This document shows positions 23,614 through 34,780 of a stretch of DNA of 64,000 nt, piece by piece (position 1 is the first letter of the stretch; each line of letters starts with the position of its first letter). Position numbers and translations under genes: made by a program. A model generated the notes under the pieces. That model saw nothing but the letters and a program-made list of their open reading frames with translations, did no database searches and was not told the DNA's origin. The stretch is from assembly GCA_025200525.1 (NCBI GenBank), contig CM045761.1:80505551-80569550 (forward strand). Reading direction: 5' to 3'. The stretch is from Camellia lanceoleosa (lineage: Eukaryota > Streptophyta > Magnoliopsida > Ericales > Theaceae).

Positions 23614-24109
23614 AAAGTTTGGACTCAAAAAGTCTAAAAGACTATTCTAGTCTAGGCCATAGACTATACAAATATTTCCATGCCATAAATGCATAGCTTT
23701 TGACTTGAATTACTATTTTAGATATGGATAAAATTTTATCAATAAAAGATTAGGATAATGATATCGGGTACTGCTTTGGGCCCCATCGCATATCATTCAA
23801 TCCTCCTTCTTTGATAAAATTTTGACACTATAAAATTTTTACAAGACACATGTAAGGATTTTCACAGCTTTTCTTTAATGGAGCATGGTGGAGGTCATCT
23901 GCTTTATTACAGTAGTGAGTGAAGAAAAAGCCTTATCATTGACAGACTCAAATAATTACAGACACAAATATTTACAGAATCTCTTGTCATTTTTTTCAGG
24001 TGCTTTTTTCTGAAGAGAAGCCTTATCTTCTTCGAATTTTGTCTTCTTCTTACCGAAGTACCAGTTATTGATGTTAACCCGTGGAGTGAATCTTCAAAGT
24101 GGATTCTTT

Positions 24110-24350
24110 GTGGAAGATTTACAAAATTTGAAGAGTCAAAAATCTGGAACTACTAACTACTACAATACAAAATATTATATGAGTCTTAATTGTGAAGTGC
24201 ACCCTATATATATATATATATATTTTCACCCATACATTCTATCTGAGAGATCGTCCAGGTCTGCCACTGAGAGTTACTATTGTAATATTCGGAAGTATCC
24301 TAACAAACCCCTGATTTCTAGACACAGAAATTTTCCTTGACCCTTTGCAA
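24110..24350. other. Centre of the head-to-head EPRV pair
   Basis: Left of about 24110 and right of about 24350 the sequences are inverted copies. Between them lie left-copy intergenic DNA with a TA run (24206-24222), a fragment of the ORF4 3' end on the minus strand (24226-24290) and about 55 bp (24291-24345) I could not assign. The junction of the two integrations should be in this last stretch. Confidence 0.7.
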
Positions 24351-24826
24351 ATCCACCTTGAAGATTCACTCCACGGGTTAACATCAATAATTAGTACTTC
24401 AATGGAAGAACACAAAATTTGTAGAAGATAAGGCTTTTCTTCAATTATCAGAAAAATGCACGCCAAGAAACGACAAAAGATTCTGTAAATATTTGTGTCT
24501 GTAATTATTTGAGTCTGTCAGTGATAAGGCTTTTCCTTCACTCACTACTTTAATAGAGCAGATGACCCCCACCCTGCTCCATTAAATAAAAGCTGTGGAA
24601 ATCCTTACACGTGTCTTGTAAAAATTTTATAGTGTCAAAATTTTATCAAAAAAAAAGGAGGATTGTATGATATGCGATGGGGCCCAAAGCAGTACCCGAT
24701 ATCATTATCCTAATCTTTTATTGATAAAATTTTATCCATATCCAGAATAGTAATTTAAGTCAAAATCTATGCATTTATGGCATGGAAATATTTGTATAGT
24801 CTATGGCCTAGACTAGATTAGTGTTT

Positions 24827-24910
24827 TGGACTTTTTGAGTCCAAACTTTTGACGTATAGATTTTTAGGATATTTTTGGCTTGTATGTATCTATCAACCAT
24901 GTGTATAAAT
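24827..24910 (+). promoter_or_regulatory. EPRV right promoter with hairpin, as-1-like element and TATA box
   Basis: In order: a perfect 6-bp-stem palindrome TGGACTTTTTGAGTCCA (24827-24843), TGACG (24850-24854) and TATAAAT (24904-24910). The left copy has the same arrangement with an imperfect palindrome. This is the likely pregenomic RNA promoter. Confidence 0.6.
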
Positions 24911-25505
24911 TGGCATTCATGCCAACGGAAGAAGCAGAATGAAAAATTCCCCTACACTCTACTTTGTAAAAATTTCCAACCTCTCTCAAAAAATTCTAAG
25001 TGTTCCAAGTCTTTCAGAATTTCAGAGTCCGTAATATAATCTTTGTAAGTATATTCTTTATTAATATGAAGTGTGAGTAGTCTCTATTTTTCCTTAAATA
25101 TTTCAAAAGGGTAACTCTTCTATTCTAAAAATTTATTTTCTTTTTGGAAAAACTAAGTTCATGGAATGCTTGTTTGCTCATTAATATTACATGCTTTGCA
25201 CCTTCGTAGTATCTGTTGTTTTCTATTTTATTACTGAGTGACCTTAGCTGAAAAGCCCGTGTGAGCCGTGGTTAGGCGTCTGAGGGCAAATTGTAGGCAG
25301 AAGGGGAAAGGTAAAAAATAGAAAATAAAAATATACTATGTTGAACGAAGCTTAGCGTCAAGGTGGGAGCACATGTAATGAAAACAAACATTGCCTAAAA
25401 ATAGTTTTGCCAAAGAAAAGGAATTTTAGAATAAAAGAAGAGCAACCCGAGTAGAAATATTAAGGAAATACTGTGCATAAAAGGAATTTAAAAAATCAAA
25501 ACTTT

Positions 25506-25727
25506 ATGCCCTTAGAAGAAAAACTTAGGATTAAAATCAAAATCAGTACTGAACTTATACAAGAATTAGAAGATCAAAAATTAAGATATCAATTTCTTTT
25601 ACTATTAGCTTCTGGCAGATCCCTAGAAAATTACAGTTTAAAAATTTCTCAAATAAATAGACAGATAACTGTAAAACAAGAAGCCTTAAAGCTAGCCATA
25701 CAACAACTTGAAGACCTATTAGCATAA
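25506..25727 (+). CDS. EPRV right leader ORF (73 codons)
   Basis: ATG-initiated frame (MPLEEKLRIKIK...) ending at TAA 25725-25727, 76 nt before the PBS. It is Leu-, Gln- and Lys-rich and probably helical. An in-frame GTG 33 nt upstream would lengthen it but is unlikely to be used. Caulimovirid leaders usually hold only very short ORFs, so this larger one is unusual. I do not recognise its family. The frame is open, but the provirus is defective elsewhere. Confidence 0.5.
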   Translation: MPLEEKLRIKIKISTELIQELEDQKLRYQFLLLLASGRSLENYSLKISQINRQITVKQEALKLAIQQLEDLLA

Positions 25728-25803
25728 CTGTAGAATTAATTAGATAATTCTCAGCCCAATCTCAAAATAGTGGTAGACCACTAACTCATCACCCCCAAAA
25801 AAT

Positions 25804-25815
25804 TGGTATCAAAGC
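25804..25815 (+). other. EPRV right primer binding site (Met-tRNA)
   Basis: TGGTATCAAAGC, one mismatch from the initiator-Met PBS, at the mirror position of 22661-22672. Confidence 0.8.
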
Positions 25816-25957
25816 AGTGTTCGGTTTTAGGACAGTTTAAGTTAGTTTATGCATTTTGCCTATGGAAATAGAGTAGTATTTATTCTTGGACAATTTAGTT
25901 ATAAATTTCATCATATAGTAGCTTTTAATAATTTTAAAGTAAGATTTAATTTTGTGT

Positions 25958-26487
25958 ATAAAAAAAGTAGAATATTTAGATTTAGAACTCAGCAACCATA
26001 ACCATCGCCTTAACATAGATAAAAATAAATTTCGTTGTAATTTCGAAGGTACTTTTACACATCAGCTCCATAGTGAAAATAATTCTCAGCTAAATAGTAT
26101 CATAGATTATCATATTAATTTTGCAGAAAATATTAAAAAGGACATAGATAAAATTAGTAATCTATTTACTTCATCTATAGATTATCTTCGTAATACTCGC
26201 AATATAATTAAAGATCAAGATAAAAAAAATTAGATTATATCCAACCAATTTTACAAAAACGAACAGATTTGAATTTAGAAAAATTTCCCACCAAGCTAGA
26301 AATAGAAACTTTAATTTCAGCTATAAATACTAGCAGCTCAAAACAAATAGAGTTAGAATTCAAACAACTAATTGAACAAACTCATAGTCAGATAAATCAA
26401 ATAGCTAAACAAATAGAACAAATCAACCAAATTCAAGATAATTTAAAACAGAAATTAAAAATTTTAGAACAACTTATAAGATCTTAA
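25958..26487 (+). pseudogene. EPRV right ORF1, start lost and frameshifted
   Basis: Counterpart of 21979-22518. The start codon is ATA instead of ATG, and an A-run expansion near 26226 shifts the frame, so the coiled-coil second half continues separately at 26269-26487. It ends 3 nt before the ORF2 ATG. Confidence 0.7.
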
Positions 26488-26490
26488 TTT

Positions 26491-26863
26491 ATGAGTAGTG
26501 ATAAAAAAAGCTAATAGGGACTACCATATTATTTTAAAACAAGCAGAAGATTTTCATAATAACCCAGAAGGAATCAGTAGCTATCAAGGAATAAATAAAT
26601 CAGATAAAATATCAGTAAGACAAAATAATATAGAAATTTTATTTCTAATTAGATTGTGTGAAAATTTTGAAGAACTATCAGAACAACTACACAACTTAGA
26701 AAATCGTTTAGCTTCTTTAGAAAGAATAATACTTCAAAAAGGAAAATGAGTAGATGGACAAACAAACAAACCCCAATCCCAGATAAACGAAGAAGATATA
26801 GATAGATATTTCGAAAAGCTTAAATTACCAAAGAAACCTGTTTGTAGAACTTACAGAAAATAA
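26491..26863 (+). pseudogene. EPRV right ORF2, frameshifted after seven codons
   Basis: Counterpart of 21604-21975. An extra A in the run near 26503-26509 shifts the frame just after the start, and a stop occurs near 26747 within the linker before the basic tail (KKPVCRTYRK, ending at 26863). The coiled-coil core is preserved. Confidence 0.65.
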
Positions 26864-26865
26864 AG

Positions 26866-27090
26866 ATGCTTAAACAGCTAGTAAAAGGAAGTAGTAGCAA
26901 AAAGCATAATGAAGATGAAGACATTAAAATGGAAGAATTTATAGATGTAGAACAACAAATAGAAAATTTTAAGAAAGAAAAATTAGAATTAATTCTAGCT
27001 AAATATGTATATAAGCTAGGTAAGGTTCATAAAAAACAATATCTATTTAAACACTATGGTGAACAAATGATTAGTGTAACTCATGAAGAT

Positions 27091-27121
<31 letters not shown>

Positions 27122-27544
27122 TAAATTTAATAGATAGAGAAAGCTATAAATATGCAGTAAATGGACACCTTAAAATGACCCACTTAGGATTAATTGTAGT
27201 AGGAATTAAGGCATTAACCAGAGAAAGTTTAGAAACTAAAATTTTTATATGTCTTTATGATGATAGGTTTAATGATGTAGGATACAGTATTTTAGGCAGC
27301 TATGAATTAGATATGAATTCAAAAGGAGGAATAGTCTATTTTACACCAGATTTCCTATTACCAACCTCGACCTTTCATAAAAAGATAAAAATATGAATAA
27401 AAAGTAGGGGATACAAAATAAAAAAAATGAGAAAAGAATTTATTAGTTTGCACAGGATTTTTAGGCTTAGCAGTCTCAGAAAGCAATACTCACTATAGAC
27501 TTACAAATGATCAGATAGTTAAGTTATTAGGCGCAAAGGAATAA
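26866..27544 (+). pseudogene. EPRV right movement protein domain
   Basis: Opens at the ATG at 26866, 2 nt after the ORF2 stop, and is open to 27396. A run of A residues (about 27091-27117), absent from the left copy, adds a poly-lysine stretch while keeping the frame. A GGA-to-TGA stop at about 27394 and a frameshift near 27420 then break it. The core HLGLIVVGIKAL and LYDDRF are present. Confidence 0.75.
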
Positions 27545-29860
27545 AGGCATTACTAACTAAAAAATTTAATTCCGAAGATAATGCAGCACTAGATTGGAAC
27601 TTAGAAGACTTTCTAGGACAAAAAAGATTAGCCCCTCAAGATAATTTATTATATCAAAAAACAGATGGAAATTATGCAGTAAGATTCACTCAATATACGT
27701 ATGTAGCTCCAAAAAAATCTGAAGATGATGAATTTAGCAGTATAGATAAGGAAGAAAATCAAGATAATCATAGTGACATAAATCAGCTTTATGTAATGAC
27801 AGAGGAAAAAACAATATCACCAAATAAGATATATAATATTGATGAGATAGATTTAGAAAATTTCACCCTAACCGATATGAATAAAATATTAGATACTAGA
27901 TATTATGAATACTTAGCTAGAGGAGATACCCATGATGAAACAGTGTCATTTTTAGACCAAGAATTTCATACTAAATATGTAGATGATATCATAGAAGATA
28001 AAATACATCCTAGCAAAATATTTAGAATACCAAAACAATCTAATTTAGAAGATACTTTTTACATGAATACAGAAAGCACAGGAACTAGTAATACACAACC
28101 AACTGTAAAAGATCCTGTAGAACCAATGCATTATGCAGTAGGAGGAAAAAGACCATTAGCTAGTTCAGGACGCAATAAAGCAGATCCGAATAAAAGCTAT
28201 AGATTTCATGGAAAGTGTAGACAACCAGATATGAGTATACAATTATAGCTAGTCAATAATCAAGGAACCCTTTTAGATTTAGCCAAATTCGACCCTCAGA
28301 CATGGCAGGAAGTGATAGAAAAATGGAAAAAAGATGCGGTAAAGGCATGGATGAGTAATCCCTTTGAATCGACGGATATGTGGGAATATATGGAGACACT
28401 TTTAGGAGATTCAGCTTTTAATAGATATTTTTAAAGGAAAGTATGAAGAGACAATTAGATAGCTTAAAGAACTAGCAGATAACCCATGGAATTTTACTAG
28501 TTTTATAAAAGAAATGCTTATAAGATATGATCCTTCTAGAAAAAATGATTACACCCAAAGCATAGCATTAACTGAGTTAGATCAGATAACGTTAGGAAGT
28601 TGGAAATATATTGTACCCTTTAGTAAATTAGCCATAGCAACTAGAACTAGAAAAAGCTTTGATGAAGAAATAAGAAATAAATATTTTTGAAAACTACCCG
28701 GAGAACTAGGAAGAGAAATAGAAAATAAATGGTCAGTACCAACTAAAATAGCCGCAGAAGAAGTAAAAATAAGAGGAACGTTAGGAATAGGACCTAGAAT
28801 AGTTTACACATTTCTCAAGCTCAGAGAAAAATGTATAAAAGTTAAAATACAGAAAGATTTGAAAAAACAAAATTATAGTTTTTGTAGCAATGTAATATAT
28901 ACTCCTCAGCAATATGAAGATAAATATAATAGGAAAAAATACAAAAAATATGAAAAATATATAAAAGAAAAATATTGGAAGAAAAAATATAGAAAACTAT
29001 GGAAAAAACAAAAATTCATTAGAAAAAGTAGAACTTTTAATAGGATAAATTATAAGCAACTACGCAAAGAAGAAAAAGATAAAAGAAGATATGTTAGAAA
29101 ACCCAACAATAAAAAATGCAATTGTTTTATATGTGGAGAACCCAATCATTTTGCAAAAAACTACCCAAAAAGACAAAGGCCTAACACTAATAAACAAATA
29201 GAAAGACAACATATAATAGAAGACTTAGAAGAAGATATAGTTAGCATAAATAGTGATGATTCAAAAGTCTATAGCATAGTCAGTGATTATGAATATCAAA
29301 CAAAAGCCATAAGTTCAGATAGTGATTCAGAAAATGATACAGATGTAGATAATCTTTTAGGACAACTCAACCAAGAAATAGGAATACTATCTTCTAATGG
29401 TACTTTCTTTATGATGGAATGCAATGCTGATACTGAATGTCAACATAATTTTCAAATAGGACTTGGATTTGATACCACTAGATGCAGTTATTGTAATTGG
29501 TTTCTAGCTAAAGATAAGAGAGCTCAGTGTTTATTATGTAGCATAACCTATCGTATAGTCTGTCTCGAAAAATTAAACATGACACATAAAATAACATTAG
29601 GAAGTAACAACGAAATACTAGAAGATCAGAATCTAGAAAGCAGAGAATTACATCTAACAATTAGAGCATTAGAAGTATAAGTAAGAGAACTTAAACTTCA
29701 AATACGTGAGATAGAAACTAAAGCTAATTTTGACATAGAATGTTTAGAACTAGAAAATAGACAGCTTAAACAGCAGCTAGAACAATTTCACAATAAATAC
29801 CCTTTAAAAGATAAACTTGTTGAAGAACATATGAATTCTTTAGAATTAGTCAACCTAGTT
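27545..29860 (+). pseudogene. EPRV right coat/nucleocapsid region
   Basis: Readable from the segment after the movement domain through an open stretch at 27796-28248 and the Lys-rich region at 28859-29680. The CCHC knuckle reads CFICGEPNHFAKNY, with the last Cys lost. In the second cysteine cluster (about 29483-29562) one Cys is replaced by Arg. Stops at about 28246 and 29678 and frameshifts near 28430 interrupt it. A coiled-coil segment continues in the same frame to about 29830. Confidence 0.75.
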
Positions 29861-30300
29861 GATTCTCAACGCTTTAGTCAATACTCTCAAGCACAGTCAG
29901 ATAATGCATACTTACCATTTAATTACCCTGTTATACCCAACTCAAATTTAGTTAAGATTTCTTATGTAATTAAATTTCTAGAAAAAAAACCCTTAGTATA
30001 GATGCCATGATAGATACTGGAGCCGGTAAATCATACATTGAACAACACATAGTTCCACCAGGACGGAGCACAGCTTTAACAACCCCAGCTTTAGTCAGTA
30101 TGGCCGATGGCACTAAACAGACATCTACACATTGCATCAATGGCGCACAGATTAGTTTTCATCATCTAGGTTCTCAAACTCAACATATAGAATGGTTTCC
30201 ATTACCTCAAGTTTGGATTGGAAATACTCGACAAAATCATCCTTTCATCTTAGGACTCAACTTCATACTTAGTTTACAAGGCGGCATGTATATCAGCCAA
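29838..30300 (+). pseudogene. EPRV right aspartic protease
   Basis: Counterpart of 18154-18600. The active-site segment reads MIDTGAGKSYIE, with DTG kept. A stop and frame slip lie just before it at about 29998. Downstream it is open into the RT N-terminal region through 30708. Confidence 0.8.
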
Positions 30301-31460
30301 AACAACATTAGTTTCTTCAAACGCACTATACATACACCCACAACCTATGCGCTTAGCATCGTTGCCCATTCATCAGAGTTGCGTGCGAAGCGTGGTGGTA
30401 CCATAGGAGTAGATTCAGTTCCTGCTAGTTTTTTATTTCCTAGTAGAAATATTTTTCCCGAGCTAGCCCAAAAGTATATACCTGATGAGATAGCAAATAC
30501 TTCTTTAGAAAATTTAGACATAGAAAATTATGAATTAGAAGATTTAGAAGAGTTTGATTTTAAAGATAAGGGAGACTATTGGAACTTAGAAGATTTTCAA
30601 CAAACAGTTAACGTAGAATTAATTTTTGCAAAAATAGGAAAATTAAAGAAAAAACCAATATACAGAAGAACAGAAAATGATTTAGATGAAATAATAAGAT
30701 TAGCATAAACAACAGAGATTTTAGGAGAACAGCCCACAAAGTATTGGGAAAGAAATAAAGTTTTAGCCAGTTTAAATATAAAAAATAAAGATTATAGGAT
30801 TACATCAGCACAAATAGATCATACGCCAGCAGATATAGAAGAATTTAGAACACATATTAAGGAGTTACTAGATTTAAGAGTAATTAGACCTAGTAATAGT
30901 CCGCATAGGAGCGCTGCATTTATGGTTAGAAATCATGCAGAGATAAAAAGATGAAAAGCTAGAATGGTTTTAAATTATAAAAGATTAAATGATAATACAG
31001 AAGACAATAAGTATAATATACCAGATAAAGATCAGCTCATAAACAGAATACAAACAACAAAATATTTAGTAAATTTGATTACAAGTTGAGATTTTGGCAG
31101 ATAAAAATGGAAAGGGAAAGCATACCTTGGACAGCCTTTTGTTGCCCACAAGGACATTATAAGTGGCTAGTCATGCCTTTTGGACTAAAAAATGTACCTT
31201 ATATATTTCAGCGTAAGATGGATAGTATATTTAATAAATATAGTTTTATATTGATATACATAGATGACGTATTAGTATTTAGCCCAAATAAAAATAGTCA
31301 CATAGATCATTTATATATAGCATTAGAAGAATTCAAAAATAATGGAATAATAATTAGCAAGAAAAAGATGGTATTAAATAAGCCTCATATAGAATTTTTA
31401 GGAATGGAGTTAGGAGATAGAAAAATTAGGTTGCAACCTCACATAGTCAAAAAAATTTAG
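30301..31460 (+). pseudogene. EPRV right reverse transcriptase
   Basis: The N-terminal part is open to 30708; stops follow near 30706 and 30951, and a frameshift near 31063. The palm at 31086-31460 is open and keeps the catalytic YIDD (about 31255-31266) and LVMPFGLKNVP. It is closer to a working active site than the left copy, but the frame as a whole is dead. Confidence 0.85.
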
Positions 31461-32179
31461 ATTATCCAGATAAATTAGAAGATACAAAACAACTTCAATC
31501 ATTTTTAGGTATTTTAAATTCTGCGCGAATGTATATTCCCAACCTTAGTAAAATAATAGGACCCCTATATAGTAAGACCACACCCACAGGACAAAAATAT
31601 TTCAATCAGCAAGATATACCTCTAGTTAGAAAAATTAAAGACATTTGTAAAAATTTACCAGACTTACAACTTCCCTTAGAATCAGAATATATAGTTGTAG
31701 AGACAGACGCAAGTCAACTAGAATGGAGAACAATATTATTAGCTAAACCTAGTAAGTATGATAGTAAAAATAAAGAATGCATTTGTAGATATAGTTCTGG
31801 AAAATTTAAGGAAAAAGACACGACCATGACCAGCCTAGATTTTGAAATATTAGGAGTAGTATATGCAATAAACAAATTTAGATTATTTTTACACAAACCC
31901 TTTACAATTATGACAGACTGTGAAGCTATAGTTAGATTTCATAATAAACTTAACGAGCGCAAATTAAGTACCAGAAGATGGGCAAAATTTTTAGACTGTA
32001 TAGTAGGACAAGGATATAAAGTAGAATTTGAACATATTAAGGGGAGTGATAATAGATTAACAGATTGGTTAAGTAGGAAAATTTATTTAGAAAAAGAAAA
32101 TAACCAGTTTAATTTTTGTGTAGACAATAGAGAACAGCAAAATCATGAACTTTGGGGGATTTGCTCTTCCCATTCATGA
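31461..32179 (+). pseudogene. EPRV right RNase H region
   Basis: Open from 31529 to the TGA at 32177-32179. It includes the RNase H start (VVETDASQLEW), LDFEILGVVYAINK and the end segment IKGSDNRLTDWL. A frame break at about 31460 separates it from the RT. The end overlaps the ORF4 start by 35 nt. Confidence 0.8.
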
Positions 32180-33872
32180 AGGCAGAAACAAGTTCAGACC
32201 ATTAATAGGAATTGAGCTAGACCCAGTTCAACAGTGTCTTCTAGATAACCTTTGGAATAGCCATAACCACCCAGCTAAATGCCTGTCAGCCCTAAACTCT
32301 CTTAGTATATATTTTTCAAAAATCCAAAATAAACCTTTGTCTAAAAGTTTTTCTTTTTATGTAGTAGCTAAAGGAACCAAGCCTGGTATTTACCATGAGT
32401 GAATAGAAGTTGAACCCTTAGTTAAAAATTTTCCCACACCTCAGTATAAAGGATTTTATGATTTTGAGTCAACCAGTACATATACCCGAAAACAAATAGG
32501 AACCAGTTACTTTATCAGCCAGATAGCTAAAGATTACCTAGACACATTAAGCAAGATGCGGTCAACTATTCTTGCTACTAGTGGAGTTCCAGTTAGCCAG
32601 ATAATTGGAAGCAGCAGTACTGGAAGCAGTAGTTCTAACCCTCAGATAGATTCTCAAAATCCTCTCCAAATGTGTAGACATTGTGAAGGCCTTACCAGAA
32701 ATTTCAAGAAAATTATGGATAAAGGCAAAAAAGTCAGTGAAGAGCTAGACCAGCTCCGAGACGAAGAAAAACAATTGAGAACAACCATTCGAACCCTAAC
32801 CAACCAGCTTAAAAAATTAACTCCAAGAAAAACAACTGCCCACTTTCCTAACCCAGAAACCAGACAACTCAGTAGTGAGGAATTTGAACAATTGAGTGCT
32901 AGAATGTATTTCTTCAGGCATTCTATCATTCGATCTTTTTGTGAGAAAAACTAAGAAATAGAGGGCCTCAAACCCCATATATACACCTTAGTCGAAGATA
33001 GCAGAAATAGCGAGCTAGTCACTATTTAGCAGTTTCTTCAAGACCTCTCCATAGCAGGAGTTAAATGCCCTGGTATAGCTTATCAATGGACTTATCTCTA
33101 TGAAGATGAAGAGCAGCTCTGCTTAGAAGAAGAAAGATGTATGAAGAGGTCAGAACATTTTGGTCGATGCCAGTGTAATTTAGATTTCAGCATCTGCCTT
33201 TGCCAGATAAATCTAGCAACATTTGAACCATTGGAGATAGAGATTAAGGGCGAAATGCGTTATCTAACAGCCTCAAAATTGTTAGATTACGGCTTTGTCT
33301 CTAGAATAATTTTCACAGATCCAGATCAGACAGATAGCTTTGGGAATAAACTTGTTCATTCAGTACTTTGTGTAATGAAAGAGCATCATCCATATGTAGA
33401 AGCATTAATTGATAGCAGATTACCAGAGTGGAAAGGAATAATGTGCAATCCAGCTAAACATAAAATGTACCTCAAAGGAACCTCGACATTCCCAGGATAC
33501 CCATCACTTCTCAATCGGAGACCTTAGCCATGCAGAAAATTTTCAGTCAAAGACCAGCTCAATAAATGGAGGAAGTTTGCTAATAATCCTCTATTAGCAT
33601 ATAATGGAAATTATGGACGTCTAGTCTACAAAGATAGAAATCAGAAGATATATTGTAACCTAGCTATCCCAGGATATCCCTTTAGCAAAGAGACATTCGT
33701 CGATGAAAGTCAGTATCCCAACTATCAGCATAGCGTCTCTCATGAGTCACTAGTAATGGAAGAAGAGAACCAAGATAATCAATGGGAAGATGAACTAGCC
33801 ATGGGGGATGACTTTTACGACTAACTCTCAACAACAGACCTAGATGATCTCTCAGACAGAATGTATGGATGA
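32145..33872 (+). pseudogene. EPRV right ORF4, transactivator/viroplasmin-like
   Basis: ATG at 32145, TGA at 33870-33872, 576 codons, close to full length. The Cauli_VI-type module (FYVVAKGTKPGIYHE) is at about 32350-32470, with a stop inside it (32401). A coiled coil follows, then the Cys-rich CQCNLDFSICLC region (about 33170-33210). Further stops occur near 32953, 33028, 33526 and 33823. It retains the roughly 97 bp deleted from the left copy, so it shows the ancestral layout. Confidence 0.75.
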
Positions 33873-33896
33873 AAAAAAAAAACTATTCTTGTGTTT

Positions 33897-34522
33897 AGGA
33901 TTGCAAATAAGTCTGGTCGAATTAAATTTTAGTATATTTGGACTTGTTTATTAAGATTTTAACGAGTTTAAGTTCGAACTCAATAAAAAGTTAACGAACT
34001 GAGCTCGGGCCGAGTTAGCTTAGGGTTGACTCGAGTTCGAACATGTTAACATATCTTAACGAATCAAAAAATTATGAATTCATACATGTGTATGAAACTA
34101 AAGTTACAATTGAAATTTTAATTATAAAATTACATACACAATATATATAAATATACTATAAAAAAAGTTAATATTTTATCAAAATAATATACATCACCAC
34201 TATTATATGTATTATTTATAGTTAAGTTAGCTATTATTTACATTTACATTTACATTTTTTAAATAACATAATTATCTTATTTTTATACATATTTTTACAT
34301 TATTTAATATATAAATAATATATGTTAAATGAGTCAGCTAACAAGCTGGGCTTTAGAGTTGAGTTTTAGTATGTTTGGACTTGTTTATTAAAATTTTAAT
34401 AATCTCGAACTCAAACATAAAAAAATAAAAAATAAAATAAAATTTAATGAATCAAGTTCGAATTAGCTCTTATCGAGTTGACCTCGAGCATGTTGACGAA
34501 TGGCTCTATTCATTTGTATCCT
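33897..34522. mobile_element. Non-autonomous hAT-like element
   Basis: It begins TAGGATTGCAAATAAG and ends CTATTCATTTGTATCCTTA, which in reverse resembles the start. Internal motifs such as cgagttcgaac and an internally repeated 'tatttggacttgtttatt'-like segment are typical of hAT derivatives. There is no coding capacity. A clean 8-bp target duplication is not visible. Confidence 0.45.
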
Positions 34523-34780
34523 TATGTGCTTCGTAGTTTTCATGTGTGTCAAAGTTACACTAAAAAAAAAATACATGTTTTTTTGAGCACTTGAAGAAAA
34601 TAATAATAATTTAATTTGTAGTGTACTCTTTTTTCCTACGGCTCCATGTATTTTTTATTCTCCAAATTTTTACAATACTCGTATTGGCAATGTTAACAAT
34701 ACTCGTATTAGCAATGTTACCAATTCATAATAGGAGGCAGATCTGCTTCAGGCCAAAATTTGAACAATAGCTCGCTGATT

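Larger units (their letters stand above)
14610..24290 (-). mobile_element. Endogenous pararetrovirus, left copy (reads leftward)
   Basis: A little more than one circular genome of a caulimovirid, integrated in minus orientation. In viral order it holds a fragment of the ORF4 end (24290-24226), intergenic region and promoter (to about 23500), leader ORF, Met-tRNA PBS, ORF1, ORF2, the long polyprotein frame and ORF4 ending at 14643. The ORF4 end appears twice, at 14643 and 24226, giving a unit length of 9583 bp. All large ORFs contain stops or frameshifts. It forms an inverted repeat with the copy at 24350-33885. Confidence 0.88.
24350..33885 (+). mobile_element. Endogenous pararetrovirus, right copy (reads rightward)
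   Basis: A second nearly complete copy of the same virus: promoter (24850-24910), leader ORF, PBS, ORF1, ORF2, polyprotein frame and ORF4 ending at 33872. It is more damaged than the left copy, with frameshifts in ORF1, ORF2, the movement, coat and RT regions and several stops in ORF4. The lesions I could place are not shared with the left copy. After the ORF4 stop it ends in an A run and unrelated DNA begins at about 33886. Confidence 0.88.

Noticed and set aside
24068..24340. 90-codon open frame at the centre of the provirus pair
   Set aside because: It crosses intergenic viral DNA, a TA repeat and an antisense ORF4 fragment and is not conserved.
14643..33872. Inverted provirus pair as a source of hairpin RNA against the virus
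   Set aside because: Promoters face outward and both arms yield viral sense RNA, so normal transcription would not make a hairpin. Only read-through across the centre would, and nothing visible drives it.
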